Assembly (NCBI RefSeq): GCF_003325755.1
Contig: NZ_QORI02000021.1
Location: 7,812-71,811, forward strand
Direction of reading: 5' to 3'
Length of the DNA: 64,000 nt
Source of the DNA: Pseudomonas sp. SST3
GTDB lineage: Bacteria; Pseudomonadota; Gammaproteobacteria; Pseudomonadales; Pseudomonadaceae
A model generated the notes under the pieces. That model was not told the origin of the DNA. It worked only from the letters and a program-made list of their open reading frames with translations, and ran no database searches. Positions 48,210 to 57,930 of this stretch are shown here, one piece after another (the first letter of the stretch is position 1; each line of letters begins with the position of its first letter). The position numbers and the translations under genes were made by a program.

Positions 48210-48821
48210 ATGCTGACACGCGCAGGGCTGTCCCTGCTTTGCCTGAGCCTCGCGGCCTGCCAGAGCAGTAATCCTTACACCAGCGAATCCAATCCGATCC
48301 CGCCGGCGCCGCCGGTCGAGCAGGTGCAGTCGCCGACCTACCCGGCCGCACCGCGGGACTTTTCCAGCTATCAGAACTGGAGCTGGCGCAACCCGCCGGC
48401 TGGAACGGCTTCGCTCGCCGCCGAGGAGCTGCAGGACATGGTGTCCGGCGCCCTCGATCAACGCGGCCTGCGCCCGGCGCCCGAAGGCGCCAGGGGTGAT
48501 GTGCAGATCAGTGCCAGCGCCAGCATGGAGACGCGGGTGCGGCAGGTCTACGATGACTATGGCACCCGCGTCGGCGCCGGTCGCTATGGCGGATACGGTC
48601 CCGGTTACGGCTCGGGCGTGGGTATCGGCGCCAGCGCGCCGTTGGTGCGCAACTACGAAGAGCAGGTCATCGCAGTGCGCATCGAAATGATCGATAGCGC
48701 GTCCGGCCAGACCGTGTGGAGCAACCGCGCCGAAGCCCTTAGCGGCAGCAGCCAGGCCGAACGCAAAGACGCAGCACGCGATGCAGTGAACCGCGCGCTC
48801 GCCGACTATCCGCCGCGCTGA
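48210..48821 (+). CDS. DUF4136 lipoprotein, copy 1
   Basis: A 203-residue lipoprotein: signal ending at the lipobox LSLAAC, then a DUF4136 domain (PRDFSSYQNWSWRNPP, LQDMVSGALDQRGLRPAPEGARGDVQISASASMETRVRQVYDDYG... VIAVRIEMIDSASGQTVWSNRAEALSGS). A Gly/Tyr-rich insert (YGGYGPGYGSGVGIG) is in the middle. Function unknown. Start ATG 48210 follows GGAGG. Tandem paralogue of the next gene. Confidence 0.88.
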   Translation: MLTRAGLSLLCLSLAACQSSNPYTSESNPIPPAPPVEQVQSPTYPAAPRDFSSYQNWSWRNPPAGTASLAAEELQDMVSGALDQRGLRPAPEGARGDVQISASASMETRVRQVYDDYGTRVGAGRYGGYGPGYGSGVGIGASAPLVRNYEEQVIAVRIEMIDSASGQTVWSNRAEALSGSSQAERKDAARDAVNRALADYPPR

Positions 48822-48848
48822 TCGCGCGCCCCTGCGAGGAGAACCGCC

Positions 48849-49409
48849 ATGTTCCGCTCACTACTGATGCTTCCCTTGCTGGTGTTGCTGACCGCCTGCC
48901 AGACCACGCAGGTGCAGCGGGATTTCGATCCGCAGCGAGACTTTTCTGCCTATCGCAGCTGGAGCTGGAAAGAGCCGGCGCTGCAGTACCGCCCGGATGA
49001 CCCGCGCATCAAGAGCGACCTCACCGAGCAGCGCATTCGCAGCGCGATCAGCGAGCAACTGGATCAGCGTGGCCTTCGCCAAGCCCAGCCCGGCGCTCAG
49101 CCGGACGTGCTGATTCAGGCCTGGTTCATCATCGATGAGCGCAGCCAGCAGTACACCACCACCTCAATGAGCGCTTGGGGCAGTCCTTGGCATGGTTTCT
49201 GGGGCGGGCCAACCTTCGCCGATACACGGACCATCCATTACCAGGTCGGAACCCTGCAGATCGACTTCTATGATGCCGATGACGGCAAGCTGGTTTGGCG
49301 TGGCAGTGCCGAGCAGGTGCTGCGCAACGATCCCGGCGGCCCCCAGGAGCGCGCCGGGATGTTCCGTGAAACGGTCACCGAGGTACTTTCGCAATACCCA
49401 CCGCAGTAG
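48849..49409 (+). CDS. DUF4136 lipoprotein, copy 2
   Basis: A 186-residue paralogue: signal with lipobox LVLLTAC, then DUF4136 (QRDFSAYRSWSWKEPALQYR, QRIRSAISEQLDQRGLRQAQPGAQPDVLIQAWF, LQIDFYDADDGKLVWRGSAEQVL). The central loop differs from copy 1 (WGSPWHGFWGGPTF). Role unknown; the repeated WSW and WR(G/N) residues are conserved in both. Confidence 0.88.
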   Translation: MFRSLLMLPLLVLLTACQTTQVQRDFDPQRDFSAYRSWSWKEPALQYRPDDPRIKSDLTEQRIRSAISEQLDQRGLRQAQPGAQPDVLIQAWFIIDERSQQYTTTSMSAWGSPWHGFWGGPTFADTRTIHYQVGTLQIDFYDADDGKLVWRGSAEQVLRNDPGGPQERAGMFRETVTEVLSQYPPQ

Positions 49410-49629
49410 AATGCGCTCCGTTCCGAACCCGGCCTGCCGCAGTGACGGGCTTCGGATTGCCAAAACGGCAATGCTTCGCCCCGAAAGCGGGCCTCCTGCG
49501 CTGAATCCGGCGTTTACCTTCTAACGGGTTGAGGCGCCTCGCGGCGAATTCGGCGCCTATAAACGATCTCTGACTCGCCGCAGCGATGAGCGGCGGGCGT
49601 TCTGTCTATTCAAACGGAGTAAAATTCGC

Positions 49630-50079
49630 ATGCCTGTCGTTGCCTGGTGGCTCCTTGTCCTGCCTTTGATTGCCGGGTCATTTCTGCCGCTGCAGGCTGG
49701 CATCAACGGGCAGGTCGCCAAACACCTGAACAGCGTTATGGGCGCAGCGCTGCTGTCCTTTGCAATCGGCACCGTGGCGCTGATCTGCGTGGTTTTGATC
49801 CAGCGAGACGTGCCTTCGCTTCAGGAATTGAAAAGCCTGAACTGGTGGCATTGGACGACCGGATTGCTGGGCTGCGTCTTCATCGCCACCGCGGCTTTTG
49901 CCGGTCCGCGTATCGGCGCACTGCTGTTCATGGCGTTGGTGTTGGCAGGGCAGCTGGGCATGGCGCTGCTGCTCGATCACTTCGGCTGGGCGGGGTTCCG
50001 GCAGTCCTCGGTGTCCCTCGGCAAGATTGCCGGATTGCTGCTGATCTTCGGCGGCGTGTGGATGATCCGTCGCGGCTGA
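49630..50079 (+). CDS. DMT-superfamily transporter (DUF606/YdcZ)
   Basis: A 149-residue membrane protein with five predicted helices, half of a DMT-type fold. Features: FLPLQAGINGQVAKHLNSVMGAALLSFAIGT, GFA-like AAFAGPRIGALLFMALVLAGQLGMALLLDHFGW and the C-terminal KIAGLLLIFGGVWMIRR. Substrate unknown. Convergent with the SdiA-regulated-type gene, 20 bases away. Confidence 0.88.
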   Translation: MPVVAWWLLVLPLIAGSFLPLQAGINGQVAKHLNSVMGAALLSFAIGTVALICVVLIQRDVPSLQELKSLNWWHWTTGLLGCVFIATAAFAGPRIGALLFMALVLAGQLGMALLLDHFGWAGFRQSSVSLGKIAGLLLIFGGVWMIRRG

Positions 50080-50099
50080 TGGCGACGGATCGAGAGCGG

Positions 50100-51035
50100 C
50101 TACTTGCGCTCGAAGGCGTAGAACAGGTTGGGTTCGCTGACCAGGTAGAGATTCCCCCGCGCATCGAAGGTCATGCCCTCGGCCTGTGGCACGCTGTTTT
50201 TCAGCCCTGCGAAACCACTCCATAGCGAACGAAAGCTGACCATCTCACCCTGGCTGTCGAGCTCCAGCATCATCTTCGCTTCGTCGCTGAGCAGCACCAG
50301 GTGACCGGTGCGCTCGTCGTAATGCACCGAAGCCAGATCGCTGGCCATGTCCTTGTCTTCTATCCAGGCCTCGCGGTCGATGACTTTCAGGTTCAGCTGG
50401 CCGTGCAGGCTGGCCTTGATTCCCTGGATCTCGTAGAGCTTGCGCGGCGTATGCTCTTTGACCACGAACAGCCGGTCACCGGCGCGATCGTAGCCAAGCC
50501 CCTCGAAGCCGGCATTATCCCCTTCCCCCAACCCCAGGGAGACAGATGCATAGTCGTCACGCTGCAGCTCACCGGGCTCCGCCGGCACAGGCATGATCAC
50601 GATTGTTTGGCTTCGCTCCTCGACGACAGCAAGCAGGTTGTCGCCCAGGTAGGTGATACCTTCGACGTCTTCGAATCCCTTCAACGGATAGCGCGCAAGG
50701 AACCGGCCATCCTGGTCCAGCGCAATCAGTTCCTCGGGGTTGTTCACCACGGCCCACAGATGATTGCGACGCTCATCAAAGGTCAGCCCAGAGAGGTTGT
50801 TCGCAACCGATGCCACCGGCAACGCATCGACACGCACCTGGTATTCGGGCAACCACAGGCTGCGTGACTCCCAACGGCTCTCATTCCAGGCCGATTGCAC
50901 CGAGTAGAAGAGTCTTTCATCAAGATGAAGGGCGGCAGCGGCATAGAACGAACCGGCAACCAGCATACCCAGCGCCCAGAGTCGGGGGCGCGTACCCGAC
51001 AACCACTGTGATCGCAGCTCGGTAACAATCGACAT
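50100..51035 (-). CDS. SdiA-regulated domain protein (YjiK-like beta-propeller)
   Basis: A 311-residue protein with one N-terminal membrane helix (RLWALGMLVAGSFYAAAALHL) and a periplasmic beta-propeller-like SdiA-regulated domain (NLSGLTFDERRNHLWAVVNNPEELIALDQDGRFLARYPLKGFEDVEGITYLGDNLLAVVEER, PQAEGMTFDARGNLYLVSEPNLFYAF). The molecular role is unknown. Confidence 0.88.
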   Translation of the reverse strand: MSIVTELRSQWLSGTRPRLWALGMLVAGSFYAAAALHLDERLFYSVQSAWNESRWESRSLWLPEYQVRVDALPVASVANNLSGLTFDERRNHLWAVVNNPEELIALDQDGRFLARYPLKGFEDVEGITYLGDNLLAVVEERSQTIVIMPVPAEPGELQRDDYASVSLGLGEGDNAGFEGLGYDRAGDRLFVVKEHTPRKLYEIQGIKASLHGQLNLKVIDREAWIEDKDMASDLASVHYDERTGHLVLLSDEAKMMLELDSQGEMVSFRSLWSGFAGLKNSVPQAEGMTFDARGNLYLVSEPNLFYAFERK

Positions 51036-51245
51036 GGATTTATCTCATCAGAACAACGGCACACAGCCTGCTCGGGAAGGATTGCAATTGCATGACGGCG
51101 ATGAGCCGGTGCCGACAGCCTTGTACTGACCCGCCCGCCACACGCGGGTTCAATCGATCATGGGAACTGCCAGGCGGATTGATAGCCCAATGCCCCAAGG
51201 AAACGGCTGCGCCTGCAGCCTCGGATCGTATAGCAGGAGAGCAAC

Positions 51246-51539
51246 ATGCGGGTGGAAGGCTTTTTCGAATGGTTGGGCCAGGCGCTCGGCACGGTGATTC
51301 GGTACATCGTCGATGCGTTGAGCGGCTTCTTCGGATTGTTTGCCGATGCCGGTGCCAACTTTCTCGGGGGCCTGTCGCGGACCCTGGGCATGGACCGCTC
51401 GCTGATCAGCCTGATTGCCTTGGCGATCGGCCTGATGCTGCTGATTGGCGCCTTCCGTGCGTTCTTCCGGCGCTCGTTCATCGCCGGGGTGATCTATCTG
51501 TTTCTGGGGCTCTGGTTGCTGAGCTGGCTGATTCACTGA
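51246..51539 (+). CDS. Small integral membrane protein, unknown
   Basis: A 97-residue hydrophobic protein with two or three helices (GTVIRYIVDALSGFFGLF, LISLIALAIGLMLLIGAF, FIAGVIYLFLGLWLLSWLIH). ATG 51246 follows AGGAGAGC. No family recognised; similar short proteins occur in pseudomonads near dinF. Confidence 0.7.
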   Translation: MRVEGFFEWLGQALGTVIRYIVDALSGFFGLFADAGANFLGGLSRTLGMDRSLISLIALAIGLMLLIGAFRAFFRRSFIAGVIYLFLGLWLLSWLIH

Positions 51540-51671
51540 TTCGTAGCTGGTAGCCGCCCGGTGCCACGCTCTGACCTGTACCACATGCCCGCCTTCGGCG
51601 CACATGCGTCGCGCTTGGGCTGATTTCAGGACGACCGCGACGTATCATGCCCGGCTGTCTTGGAGTTTTAC

Positions 51672-53051
51672 ATGTCACGGCTACTGCTTGCCTGGCGGCA
51701 CGCCCCCACCCATAAACGGGTCTGGGGGCTCGCTGCACCAATGATCCTGTCCAATCTGTCCGTGCCGCTGGTGGCCCTGGTCGACAGTGCCGTGATCGGT
51801 CATCTGCCGCATGCCCATCAACTGGCCTCGGTCGCAGTGGGCGGCAGCCTTTACACCCTGCTGGTCTGGGTCATGGGCTTTCTACGCATGGGCACCACCG
51901 GTTTCGCGGCGCAAGCGGCCGGACGCGAAGATGGCGGTGCGCTGCGCCAGGTGCTGCTACAAGGGTTGCTGTTGGCAATTGCCTTCGCCCTGTTGCTGAG
52001 CCTCGTCGCATTGCCGCTCAAGGGCTACGCGTTGCAGCTGATGCAACCCTCGGCGGAACTCGATGCGCTCACCGAAAGCTATTTCCATACGCGCCTGTTC
52101 GGCCTGCCCGCCGCCCTGGCGAATCTAGCCCTGATCGGCTGGTTTCTAGGGACCCAAAACGCTCGTGCACCGCTGGCCATTCTGCTCACCACTAACCTGA
52201 CCAACGTCGCGCTGGACCTGTGGTTCGTCATCGGCCTGGACTGGGGGGTGGCCGGTGCCGCGCGCGCTTCGGTGATTGCCGAATGGAGCGGCGTGCTCGT
52301 CGGCCTGACGCTGACCCGCGGAGCCCTGTTGCGCTATTCCGGCCGACTGGATCGCCATGCGATGCGCCGTTGGGCCAACTGGAAGCCGTTGATGTCGGTC
52401 AATCGGGATATTTTCCTGCGCTCGCTGGCGCTGCAGTTGGTGTTTTTCCTGGTCACGGTGCAAGGCACGCGGCTGGGTGATGCCACGGTCGCTGCCAACG
52501 CGCTGCTGCTCAATGGCCTGATGCTCACCGCCCACGCACTGGATGGGCTGGCTCATGCGGTGGAAGCCTTGAGCGGTCATGCCATCGGTGCGCAGAACCG
52601 CACCGAGCTGCGCCGGATCCTGACAGTCGCCGGAGGCTGGTCACTGCTCGCCAGCCTAGCCTTCGGCCTGTTCTTCCTACTCGGCGGCGAGCTGTTCATC
52701 AGCCTTCAAACCGACATCCCCGCAGTACGCGAAACGGCCATCGCCTACCTGCCTTATCTGGCGGCGCTGCCGCTGGTGGCCGTCTGGAGCTATCTGCTCG
52801 ATGGCCTGTTCATCGGGGCCACCCGCGCGCGGGAAATGCGCAACGCGATGCTGCTGGCGGTGCTGATTTCGCTACCATTGGGCTGGCTGCTGCGCGCATT
52901 GGGCAATCACGGATTGTGGTTGGCCTTTCTCGCCTTCATGCTGCTGCGGGGTATCTGTCTCGGCAGCATCGCCCGACGCCTGCAGCACCAGCAGCAATGG
53001 TTCCGCTCGACCCATGCCGCCGCCGTAGCAACCCCACCGAAAGGACACTGA
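51672..53051 (+). CDS. dinF: MATE family efflux transporter (DinF)
   Basis: A 459-residue MATE transporter with twelve helices, DinF subfamily: VWGLAAPMILSNLSVPLVALVDSAVIGHL at the N-terminus, FLGTQNARAPLAILLTTNLTNVALDLWFVIGLDWGVAGAA, and NALLLNGLMLTAHALDGLAHAVEALSGHAIG in the second half. Na+/H+-driven export of oxidised or cationic compounds is inferred. ATG 51672 was preferred to the TTG four codons earlier. Overlaps nothing; the next gene starts two bases after its stop. Confidence 0.92.
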   Translation: MSRLLLAWRHAPTHKRVWGLAAPMILSNLSVPLVALVDSAVIGHLPHAHQLASVAVGGSLYTLLVWVMGFLRMGTTGFAAQAAGREDGGALRQVLLQGLLLAIAFALLLSLVALPLKGYALQLMQPSAELDALTESYFHTRLFGLPAALANLALIGWFLGTQNARAPLAILLTTNLTNVALDLWFVIGLDWGVAGAARASVIAEWSGVLVGLTLTRGALLRYSGRLDRHAMRRWANWKPLMSVNRDIFLRSLALQLVFFLVTVQGTRLGDATVAANALLLNGLMLTAHALDGLAHAVEALSGHAIGAQNRTELRRILTVAGGWSLLASLAFGLFFLLGGELFISLQTDIPAVRETAIAYLPYLAALPLVAVWSYLLDGLFIGATRAREMRNAMLLAVLISLPLGWLLRALGNHGLWLAFLAFMLLRGICLGSIARRLQHQQQWFRSTHAAAVATPPKGH

Positions 53052-53053
53052 AA

Positions 53054-53512
53054 ATGGCCTACGCCGTCGCCGCCTACCTACATTTTGTGGCGATCCTCCT
53101 GCTCTTCGCCTTGCTGGCACTGGAGCACCAGTTGTTCAGCCAGCCGCTGGATTTCAAGCGAGCGCGCAGCCTGTTCCGCACCGATATCGCGTTCGGCATC
53201 GTCGCCGGCCTGGTGCTGATCACCGGCCTCGCCCGTGCCATGCGCTATGGCAAGGGCATGGACTACTACCTCAACAACAGTTTCTTTCACGCCAAGATCA
53301 CGCTGTTCGTGGTCGTCGCGTTATTGTCCATCTACCCGACGGTAACCTTTCTCAAGTGGCGTCCGGCCCTGAAAGCCGGCCAGGCCCCAACCATCAGCCC
53401 GGCCAGTGCGCGCTGGGTCCGGCTGATCATTCGCGTCGAGCTGCTCGCGCTGCTGCTGATTCCTCTGTTCGCGACACTGATGGCACGGGGGTTCGGAGTA
53501 ATTCCGCTGTAG
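53054..53512 (+). CDS. DUF2214 membrane protein
   Basis: A 152-residue protein with four helices, DUF2214: YAVAAYLHFVAILLLFALLALEHQLF, DIAFGIVAGLVLITGLARAMRYGKGMDYYLNNSFFHAKITLFVVVALLSIYPTVTFLKWR. Unknown function. The start is two bases after the dinF stop, so it is co-transcribed and probably translationally coupled. Confidence 0.88.
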   Translation: MAYAVAAYLHFVAILLLFALLALEHQLFSQPLDFKRARSLFRTDIAFGIVAGLVLITGLARAMRYGKGMDYYLNNSFFHAKITLFVVVALLSIYPTVTFLKWRPALKAGQAPTISPASARWVRLIIRVELLALLLIPLFATLMARGFGVIPL

Positions 53513-53644
53513 AACGGTGTCGCGAACGCCCCGTCCAGCAGCACGCCGCCCCGCGCACAGCGGTAGCGGCGACCTGAAAACACCACTTCTACGCCACTGA
53601 TAGGCTTCGCCCCGGCATGATGCCGGAGCGTCCAGCCGTATCCA

Positions 53645-55057
53645 TCAGCGCCAGATGTTGTTGTTGATCTTCGCCTTCAGCTCCGGGTAATCCGCCGCCT
53701 TGAAGGTTGGTACTTGGCCCGCCTTGATCTGCGTCATGTAGTCCTTGGTGAGCTTCACCACCGTCCCCGAGAGCAGCACGATGGCGATCAGGTTGATCGT
53801 CGCCATCAGGCCCATGGAGGCATCGGCGGCGTTGAACACGGTGGTCACCGCCTCGTAAGCGCCCCAGATAACCATGCCCAATGCCGCCAGACGCAGCAGA
53901 GTGAGCCCGAGCTTGTTGCCCGCGCCGAGGAAGATCAGCGCATTCTCGGCATAGGTGTAATTGGCGACGATCGAGGTGAAGGCGAAGAACAGGATCGCGA
54001 CGGCTATGAAATAGGTTCCGGCTACGCCGATATGGCTCTCCATCGCCTGCTGAGTGAGCTGTGTGCCGGTCACGCCCGAGCCCGGCTCCAGCACGCCCGC
54101 GAGCAGGATCATCACCGCCGTAGCGGTGCAGATGACAATGGTGTCGATGAACACGCCCATCGACTGCACCAGCCCCTGCGAGGAAGGATGATGCGGCGCA
54201 GGTGTAGCGGTCGCCGCGACGTTCGGCGCGGAGCCCATGCCCGCCTCGTTGGAGAACAAGCCGCGCTTGATGCCGTTGAGCATCGCCGCCGTCACCGAGC
54301 CCGCCACACCGCCGGCAGCCTCCTCGAGACCGAAGGCGCTGCGGATGATGGTCATCAGCACACCAGGCACTTCGGTAATGTTCATCACCAGCACCACCAG
54401 AGCCATCAGCACATAGAGACCGGCCATCAGCGGTACCACCAGTTCGGCAAACCGTGCAACGGAACGCAGCCCGCCGAAGATCACCGCCCCCGCCAGTATC
54501 GCGACAGCGATGCCCACCCACAGCTTGGGAATGCCGAACGCGCCTTCCATCGCATCCGCAATCGAGTTGGCTTGCACGGCGTTGAACACCAGCCCGAAGG
54601 AGATGATCAGCGCAACGGAAAACACCGCACCGGCCCACGGCGCCTTCAGGCCCTTGGCGATGTAGAACGCCGGACCGCCACGATACTGGCCCTCGCCATC
54701 GCGCACCTTGTAGAGCTGAGCCAGCGAACTCTCGGCGTAGGCCGTCGCCATCCCCACCAGCGCCACCATCCACATCCAGAAGATCGCCCCGGCGCCACCG
54801 AGATACAGTGCGACCGCCACGCCCGCCAGGTTGCCGGTACCCACCCGCGAAGCAAGGCTGGTACACAGCGCCTGGAATGGCGAGATACCGGACGCATCGC
54901 TCTGCCGTGCGCCTCTGATGGCCCGCACCATCTCGCCGAAATGCAGAAACTGCAGGAAGCCCAGGCGGACGGTGAAAAACACACCGACCGCCAGCAGGCC
55001 ATAGATAAGTACGTAGCCCCAGAAGATGGTGTTGAGGAAGTCGATGATTGCGGTCAT
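53645..55057 (-). CDS. Alanine/glycine:cation symporter (AGCS family, AlsT-like)
   Basis: A 470-residue Na+- or H+-coupled amino-acid importer with about eleven helices. Family stretches: CTSLASRVGTGNLAGVAVALYLGGAGAIFWMWMVALVGMATAYAESSLAQLYK (AGCS signature), GPAFYIAKGL and FSNEAGMGSAPNVAATA. Glycine or alanine uptake is the likely role. Confidence 0.94.
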   Translation of the reverse strand: MTAIIDFLNTIFWGYVLIYGLLAVGVFFTVRLGFLQFLHFGEMVRAIRGARQSDASGISPFQALCTSLASRVGTGNLAGVAVALYLGGAGAIFWMWMVALVGMATAYAESSLAQLYKVRDGEGQYRGGPAFYIAKGLKAPWAGAVFSVALIISFGLVFNAVQANSIADAMEGAFGIPKLWVGIAVAILAGAVIFGGLRSVARFAELVVPLMAGLYVLMALVVLVMNITEVPGVLMTIIRSAFGLEEAAGGVAGSVTAAMLNGIKRGLFSNEAGMGSAPNVAATATPAPHHPSSQGLVQSMGVFIDTIVICTATAVMILLAGVLEPGSGVTGTQLTQQAMESHIGVAGTYFIAVAILFFAFTSIVANYTYAENALIFLGAGNKLGLTLLRLAALGMVIWGAYEAVTTVFNAADASMGLMATINLIAIVLLSGTVVKLTKDYMTQIKAGQVPTFKAADYPELKAKINNNIWR

Positions 55058-55258
55058 GTAGGCGCCTTTTCGTGAGGGACGTAAGGGTACTGCTTACTCT
55101 AGCCGCTAAGCAGGCCTGCACCAGCCGCAGCGCGTCTAGCAGACGGACGCAATCTCCGAACCGACTCGGCCGCAAGGGTTCAATCGAAACGGCCGGCGCT
55201 ATAGCACTGCGGCTGCAACTGGCGTTATGGTCGGTACACCTCCCTCCAAGGACGAACC

Positions 55259-56089
55259 ATGGCCGCGAAGCCCAGCAACACCCGTCAGCAGATCCATCTC
55301 GCCGTGCTCATCGACGCCGACAACGCGCCCGCCGCCATCGTTGAAGGGTTGTTCGAAGAAATCGCCAAGTACGGCGTCGCCAGCGTCAAGCGCATCTACG
55401 GCGACTGGACCAAACCCAACCTGGGCAGCTGGAAAAAGGTACTGCTCGATTACTCCATCCAGCCGATCCAGCAGTTCGCCTATACCTCGGGCAAGAACGC
55501 CACCGACAGTTCGCTGATCATTGATGCCATGGATCTGCTCTATACCCGGCGTTTCGATGGCTTCTGCCTGGTTTCCAGCGACAGCGACTTCACCCGCCTG
55601 GCCGCGCGTCTGCGCGAGGAAGGCCTGACCGTCTACGGTTTCGGCGAACAGAAGACGCCCTCGCCCTTCGTCTCCGCCTGCGACAAGTTCATCTACACCG
55701 AAATCCTCCGTGCCGATGCACCCAAAACGTCACAGGAGCCGCCGATCAATGGAGAAAAGCCGTCGGTACAGATCACGACTGACGATACCAAGGAAGACAC
55801 CAAGACCACCGACAAGAGCGTTCAGGTCAAATCACAGAAGGTCCCGGTGGACTTCATCGCCAAGGTGCTCGCCGACATAGCCGATGATGAAGATGACTGG
55901 GTCCAGCTCGGCGAGCTTGGTTCCAATATCAGCAAACTCCGCCCCGCCTTCGACCCCCGGCTCTACGGGTTCAAGAAACTCAGCGACCTGATCAAATCCC
56001 AGCCAAAACGCTTCGAACTCGAAGCTCGCGGCACCACATCCACCGGCGGCAAGTCGCTCTATGCGCGCAATATCAAAGCGGCCAGATAG
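55259..56089 (+). CDS. NYN domain ribonuclease-like protein with OST-HTH/LOTUS domain
   Basis: A 276-residue LabA-like protein. The N-terminal NYN (PIN-like) nuclease domain has acidic residues in AVLIDADNAPAAIVEGLFEEI, DSSLIIDAMDLLYT and CLVSSDSDFTRLAARLREEG. A Thr/Lys/Glu-rich linker (about 158-192) leads to a C-terminal OST-HTH domain (VDFIAKVLADIADDEDDWVQLGELGSNISKLRPAFDPRLYGFKKLSDLIKSQPKRFELEAR). It is thought to bind and cut RNA; the target is unknown. Confidence 0.92.
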   Translation: MAAKPSNTRQQIHLAVLIDADNAPAAIVEGLFEEIAKYGVASVKRIYGDWTKPNLGSWKKVLLDYSIQPIQQFAYTSGKNATDSSLIIDAMDLLYTRRFDGFCLVSSDSDFTRLAARLREEGLTVYGFGEQKTPSPFVSACDKFIYTEILRADAPKTSQEPPINGEKPSVQITTDDTKEDTKTTDKSVQVKSQKVPVDFIAKVLADIADDEDDWVQLGELGSNISKLRPAFDPRLYGFKKLSDLIKSQPKRFELEARGTTSTGGKSLYARNIKAAR

Positions 56090-56206
56090 CGAGACGACGC
56101 AATGCGAAATGATGTGTCCATTATTTTGCAATCAATCCATACGACGAGAATCGAACCCATCCCCCTCGAACCCTTCTAAGCAGGCATCGACTCTAGGAGA
56201 GTTCAC

Positions 56207-56713
56207 ATGACCAAGCCACTGCTCACCGCCCTCGGCATCGCATTTTGCGCGCCCGTCGCCTTTGCTCAGACGCCCAAGCCAGAGGTGATCACCCACCTGA
56301 ACGGCCTGGACATCGAAATCAGTGCCATGGGCGTTCCGACCTCCACCACGGCAGCAGGGGGCGAGTTGGTCGGGATTCGGGCAGTGAAGGTCATGAACAA
56401 GACCGGAGAGACCGTGACGTGCGAATTTCACGTACCCGATGAGGCTCGGGCTGATACCTCCGCACCGCCTGTATTTACGGTGACGCCGAATACACAACGG
56501 GTCGAGCGCGTGCCGGGCGACTATTCACCTGATGAGCCGTTCGCCGAGCTGACCTGCCGTGGCGCGTCGCAAAGCGTGGATACTTCCACCGCCGCCCCCT
56601 CAAGCGAACCCGCGGCTGAACCGACCGCCGCGCCGGCACCGAATACCGCCCCCACGACAACGCCAGCCGACGAGCCGACACGTACACGCACCGCTTCCGA
56701 GCGCGATCGATAA
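56207..56713 (+). CDS. Secreted protein with Pro/Thr/Ala-rich tail, unknown
   Basis: A 168-residue protein with a signal peptide (MTKPLLTALGIAFCAPVAFAQ), a folded part of about 95 residues with two Cys (VTCEFHVPDEAR and AELTCRG, probably a disulfide), and a low-complexity tail rich in Thr, Ala, Pro and Glu (about 122-168). No family recognised. ATG 56207 follows AGGAGAG. Confidence 0.65.
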   Translation: MTKPLLTALGIAFCAPVAFAQTPKPEVITHLNGLDIEISAMGVPTSTTAAGGELVGIRAVKVMNKTGETVTCEFHVPDEARADTSAPPVFTVTPNTQRVERVPGDYSPDEPFAELTCRGASQSVDTSTAAPSSEPAAEPTAAPAPNTAPTTTPADEPTRTRTASERDR

Positions 56714-56964
56714 GCCGTTTACGGCGCAGGCGCCTGGACCTACCCAGCCGCCCGCCTGCGCTGCAGGCGAAATGCGCCGGAGCGCCCCAAGCAGCCCCGC
56801 CGATCGCCCCGGGAAGCAAATCAATTATCCGCGGTGCGGCTGAACTACTTCACCCCGTGCCCCTGCACCTCGGCGCCCGCTTCAGCGCCGCAGCATGGTG
56901 AACGCAAATACTTCGCTCAAACGGTAAACCGCGAACACGAACGGACCTGAGCGCAACGACAGCT
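56714..56964. other. Gap between the chromosomal gene and intI
   Basis: About 250 bases with no gene I can support. Hairpin-forming GC-rich repeats (GGCGCAGGCGCC near 56722) follow the upstream gene. It marks the left border of the integron. Confidence 0.4.
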
Positions 56965-57930
56965 CTACATCCGATCCAGCGGGCTTAGCACCGCGAGGCC
57001 GCCCCGATTGAGCACATGGGTATAGATCATCGTTGTCTTCACATCCGCATGCCCAAGCAGTTCCTGGACCGTGCGAATGTCCTGCCCGCTTTCCAACAAA
57101 TGGGTGGCGAAACTGTGCCGCAGGGTATGAGGGGTCGCCAACTTTGCGAGCCCTGACGCCTTAACTGCTCGCTTGAACGCGCGTTGCACGCGTTTCTCGT
57201 CCAGATGATGCCGACGCACCGACCCGCTGCGCGGGTCGACTGACAAGCCCGCCGCCGGAAAGACATATTGCCAAGCCCACTCAAACGGTGCGCCGGGATA
57301 CTTCCGCGCCAAGGCATCCGGAAGGTAGACGTCGCCCCTTCCCTCGGCCAGTTCGCATTGGTGAACGGCCCGCACCCGCGCAATATGTTGCCTGAGCGGT
57401 GAAACCAAGCTTGTCGGCATTACCGTGACGCGATCCTTCTGACCCTTGCCGTCGCGGATGATGATTTCGTTACGCGAAAAATCCACATCCTTAACCCTAA
57501 GCCGTACGCCCTCCATCAAACGAAGCCCACCGCCATACAAGAGTCGCGCGATGAGCCCGACGTCTCCATCAAGCTGTCCGAGGATCTGCTGTACCTCGCT
57601 AATGGAGAGCACAACCGGCAACCGAGCCGGCTTCTTGGCACGGACTACCTCGCCCAACCAGGGTAAATCCTGCTTGAGCACCTGTTTATAAAGAAACAAT
57701 AACGCGGCCAGTGCCTGATTCTGCGTAGATGCTGAGACATCACGACGAACCGCCAGATCAGAAAGAAACGCTTCGACGTCCGGAGCGCCCATTTCCATCG
57801 GGTGGCGATAATTGTGAAACCGTACATAGCGCTTGATCCATTCGCAATAGACGCGCTCAGTTCTGATCGAGTAATGTTTCAGCCTGATCTGGTCGCGAAC
57901 TTGATCGAGTAATCGCGGCTTTCCATCCAT
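56965..57930 (-). CDS. intI: Integron integrase IntI
   Basis: A 321-residue tyrosine recombinase. The catalytic set R137 ([13 protein letters not shown]), H268 and R271 ([13 protein letters not shown]), H294 ([16 protein letters not shown]) and Y303 is intact. The IntI-specific insert is present ([36 protein letters not shown], about 216-251), separating it from XerC/D. Start ATG 57930 ([10 protein letters not shown]) behind AAAGGAG; the frame runs 30 codons further upstream. It divergently faces the cassette array and should be functional. Confidence 0.97.
   Translation of the reverse strand: MDGKPRLLDQVRDQIRLKHYSIRTERVYCEWIKRYVRFHNYRHPMEMGAPDVEAFLSDLAVRRDVSASTQNQALAALLFLYKQVLKQDLPWLGEVVRAKKPARLPVVLSISEVQQILGQLDGDVGLIARLLYGGGLRLMEGVRLRVKDVDFSRNEIIIRDGKGQKDRVTVMPTSLVSPLRQHIARVRAVHQCELAEGRGDVYLPDALARKYPGAPFEWAWQYVFPAAGLSVDPRSGSVRRHHLDEKRVQRAFKRAVKASGLAKLATPHTLRHSFATHLLESGQDIRTVQELLGHADVKTTMIYTHVLNRGGLAVLSPLDRM

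Noticed and set aside
53714..55075. 453-codon plus-strand ORF opposite the AGCS symporter
   Set aside because: His/Arg/Gln-rich shadow frame without a domain.
53589..55175. 528-codon minus-strand ORF overlapping the AGCS symporter in another frame
   Set aside because: Low-quality Arg/Cys/Gly-rich translation; the symporter frame has clear family motifs.
56129..56180. Possible tRNA gene on the minus strand
   Set aside because: Only T-loop-like words are present; no anticodon arm or acceptor stem could be built. Kept only as a low-interest finding.
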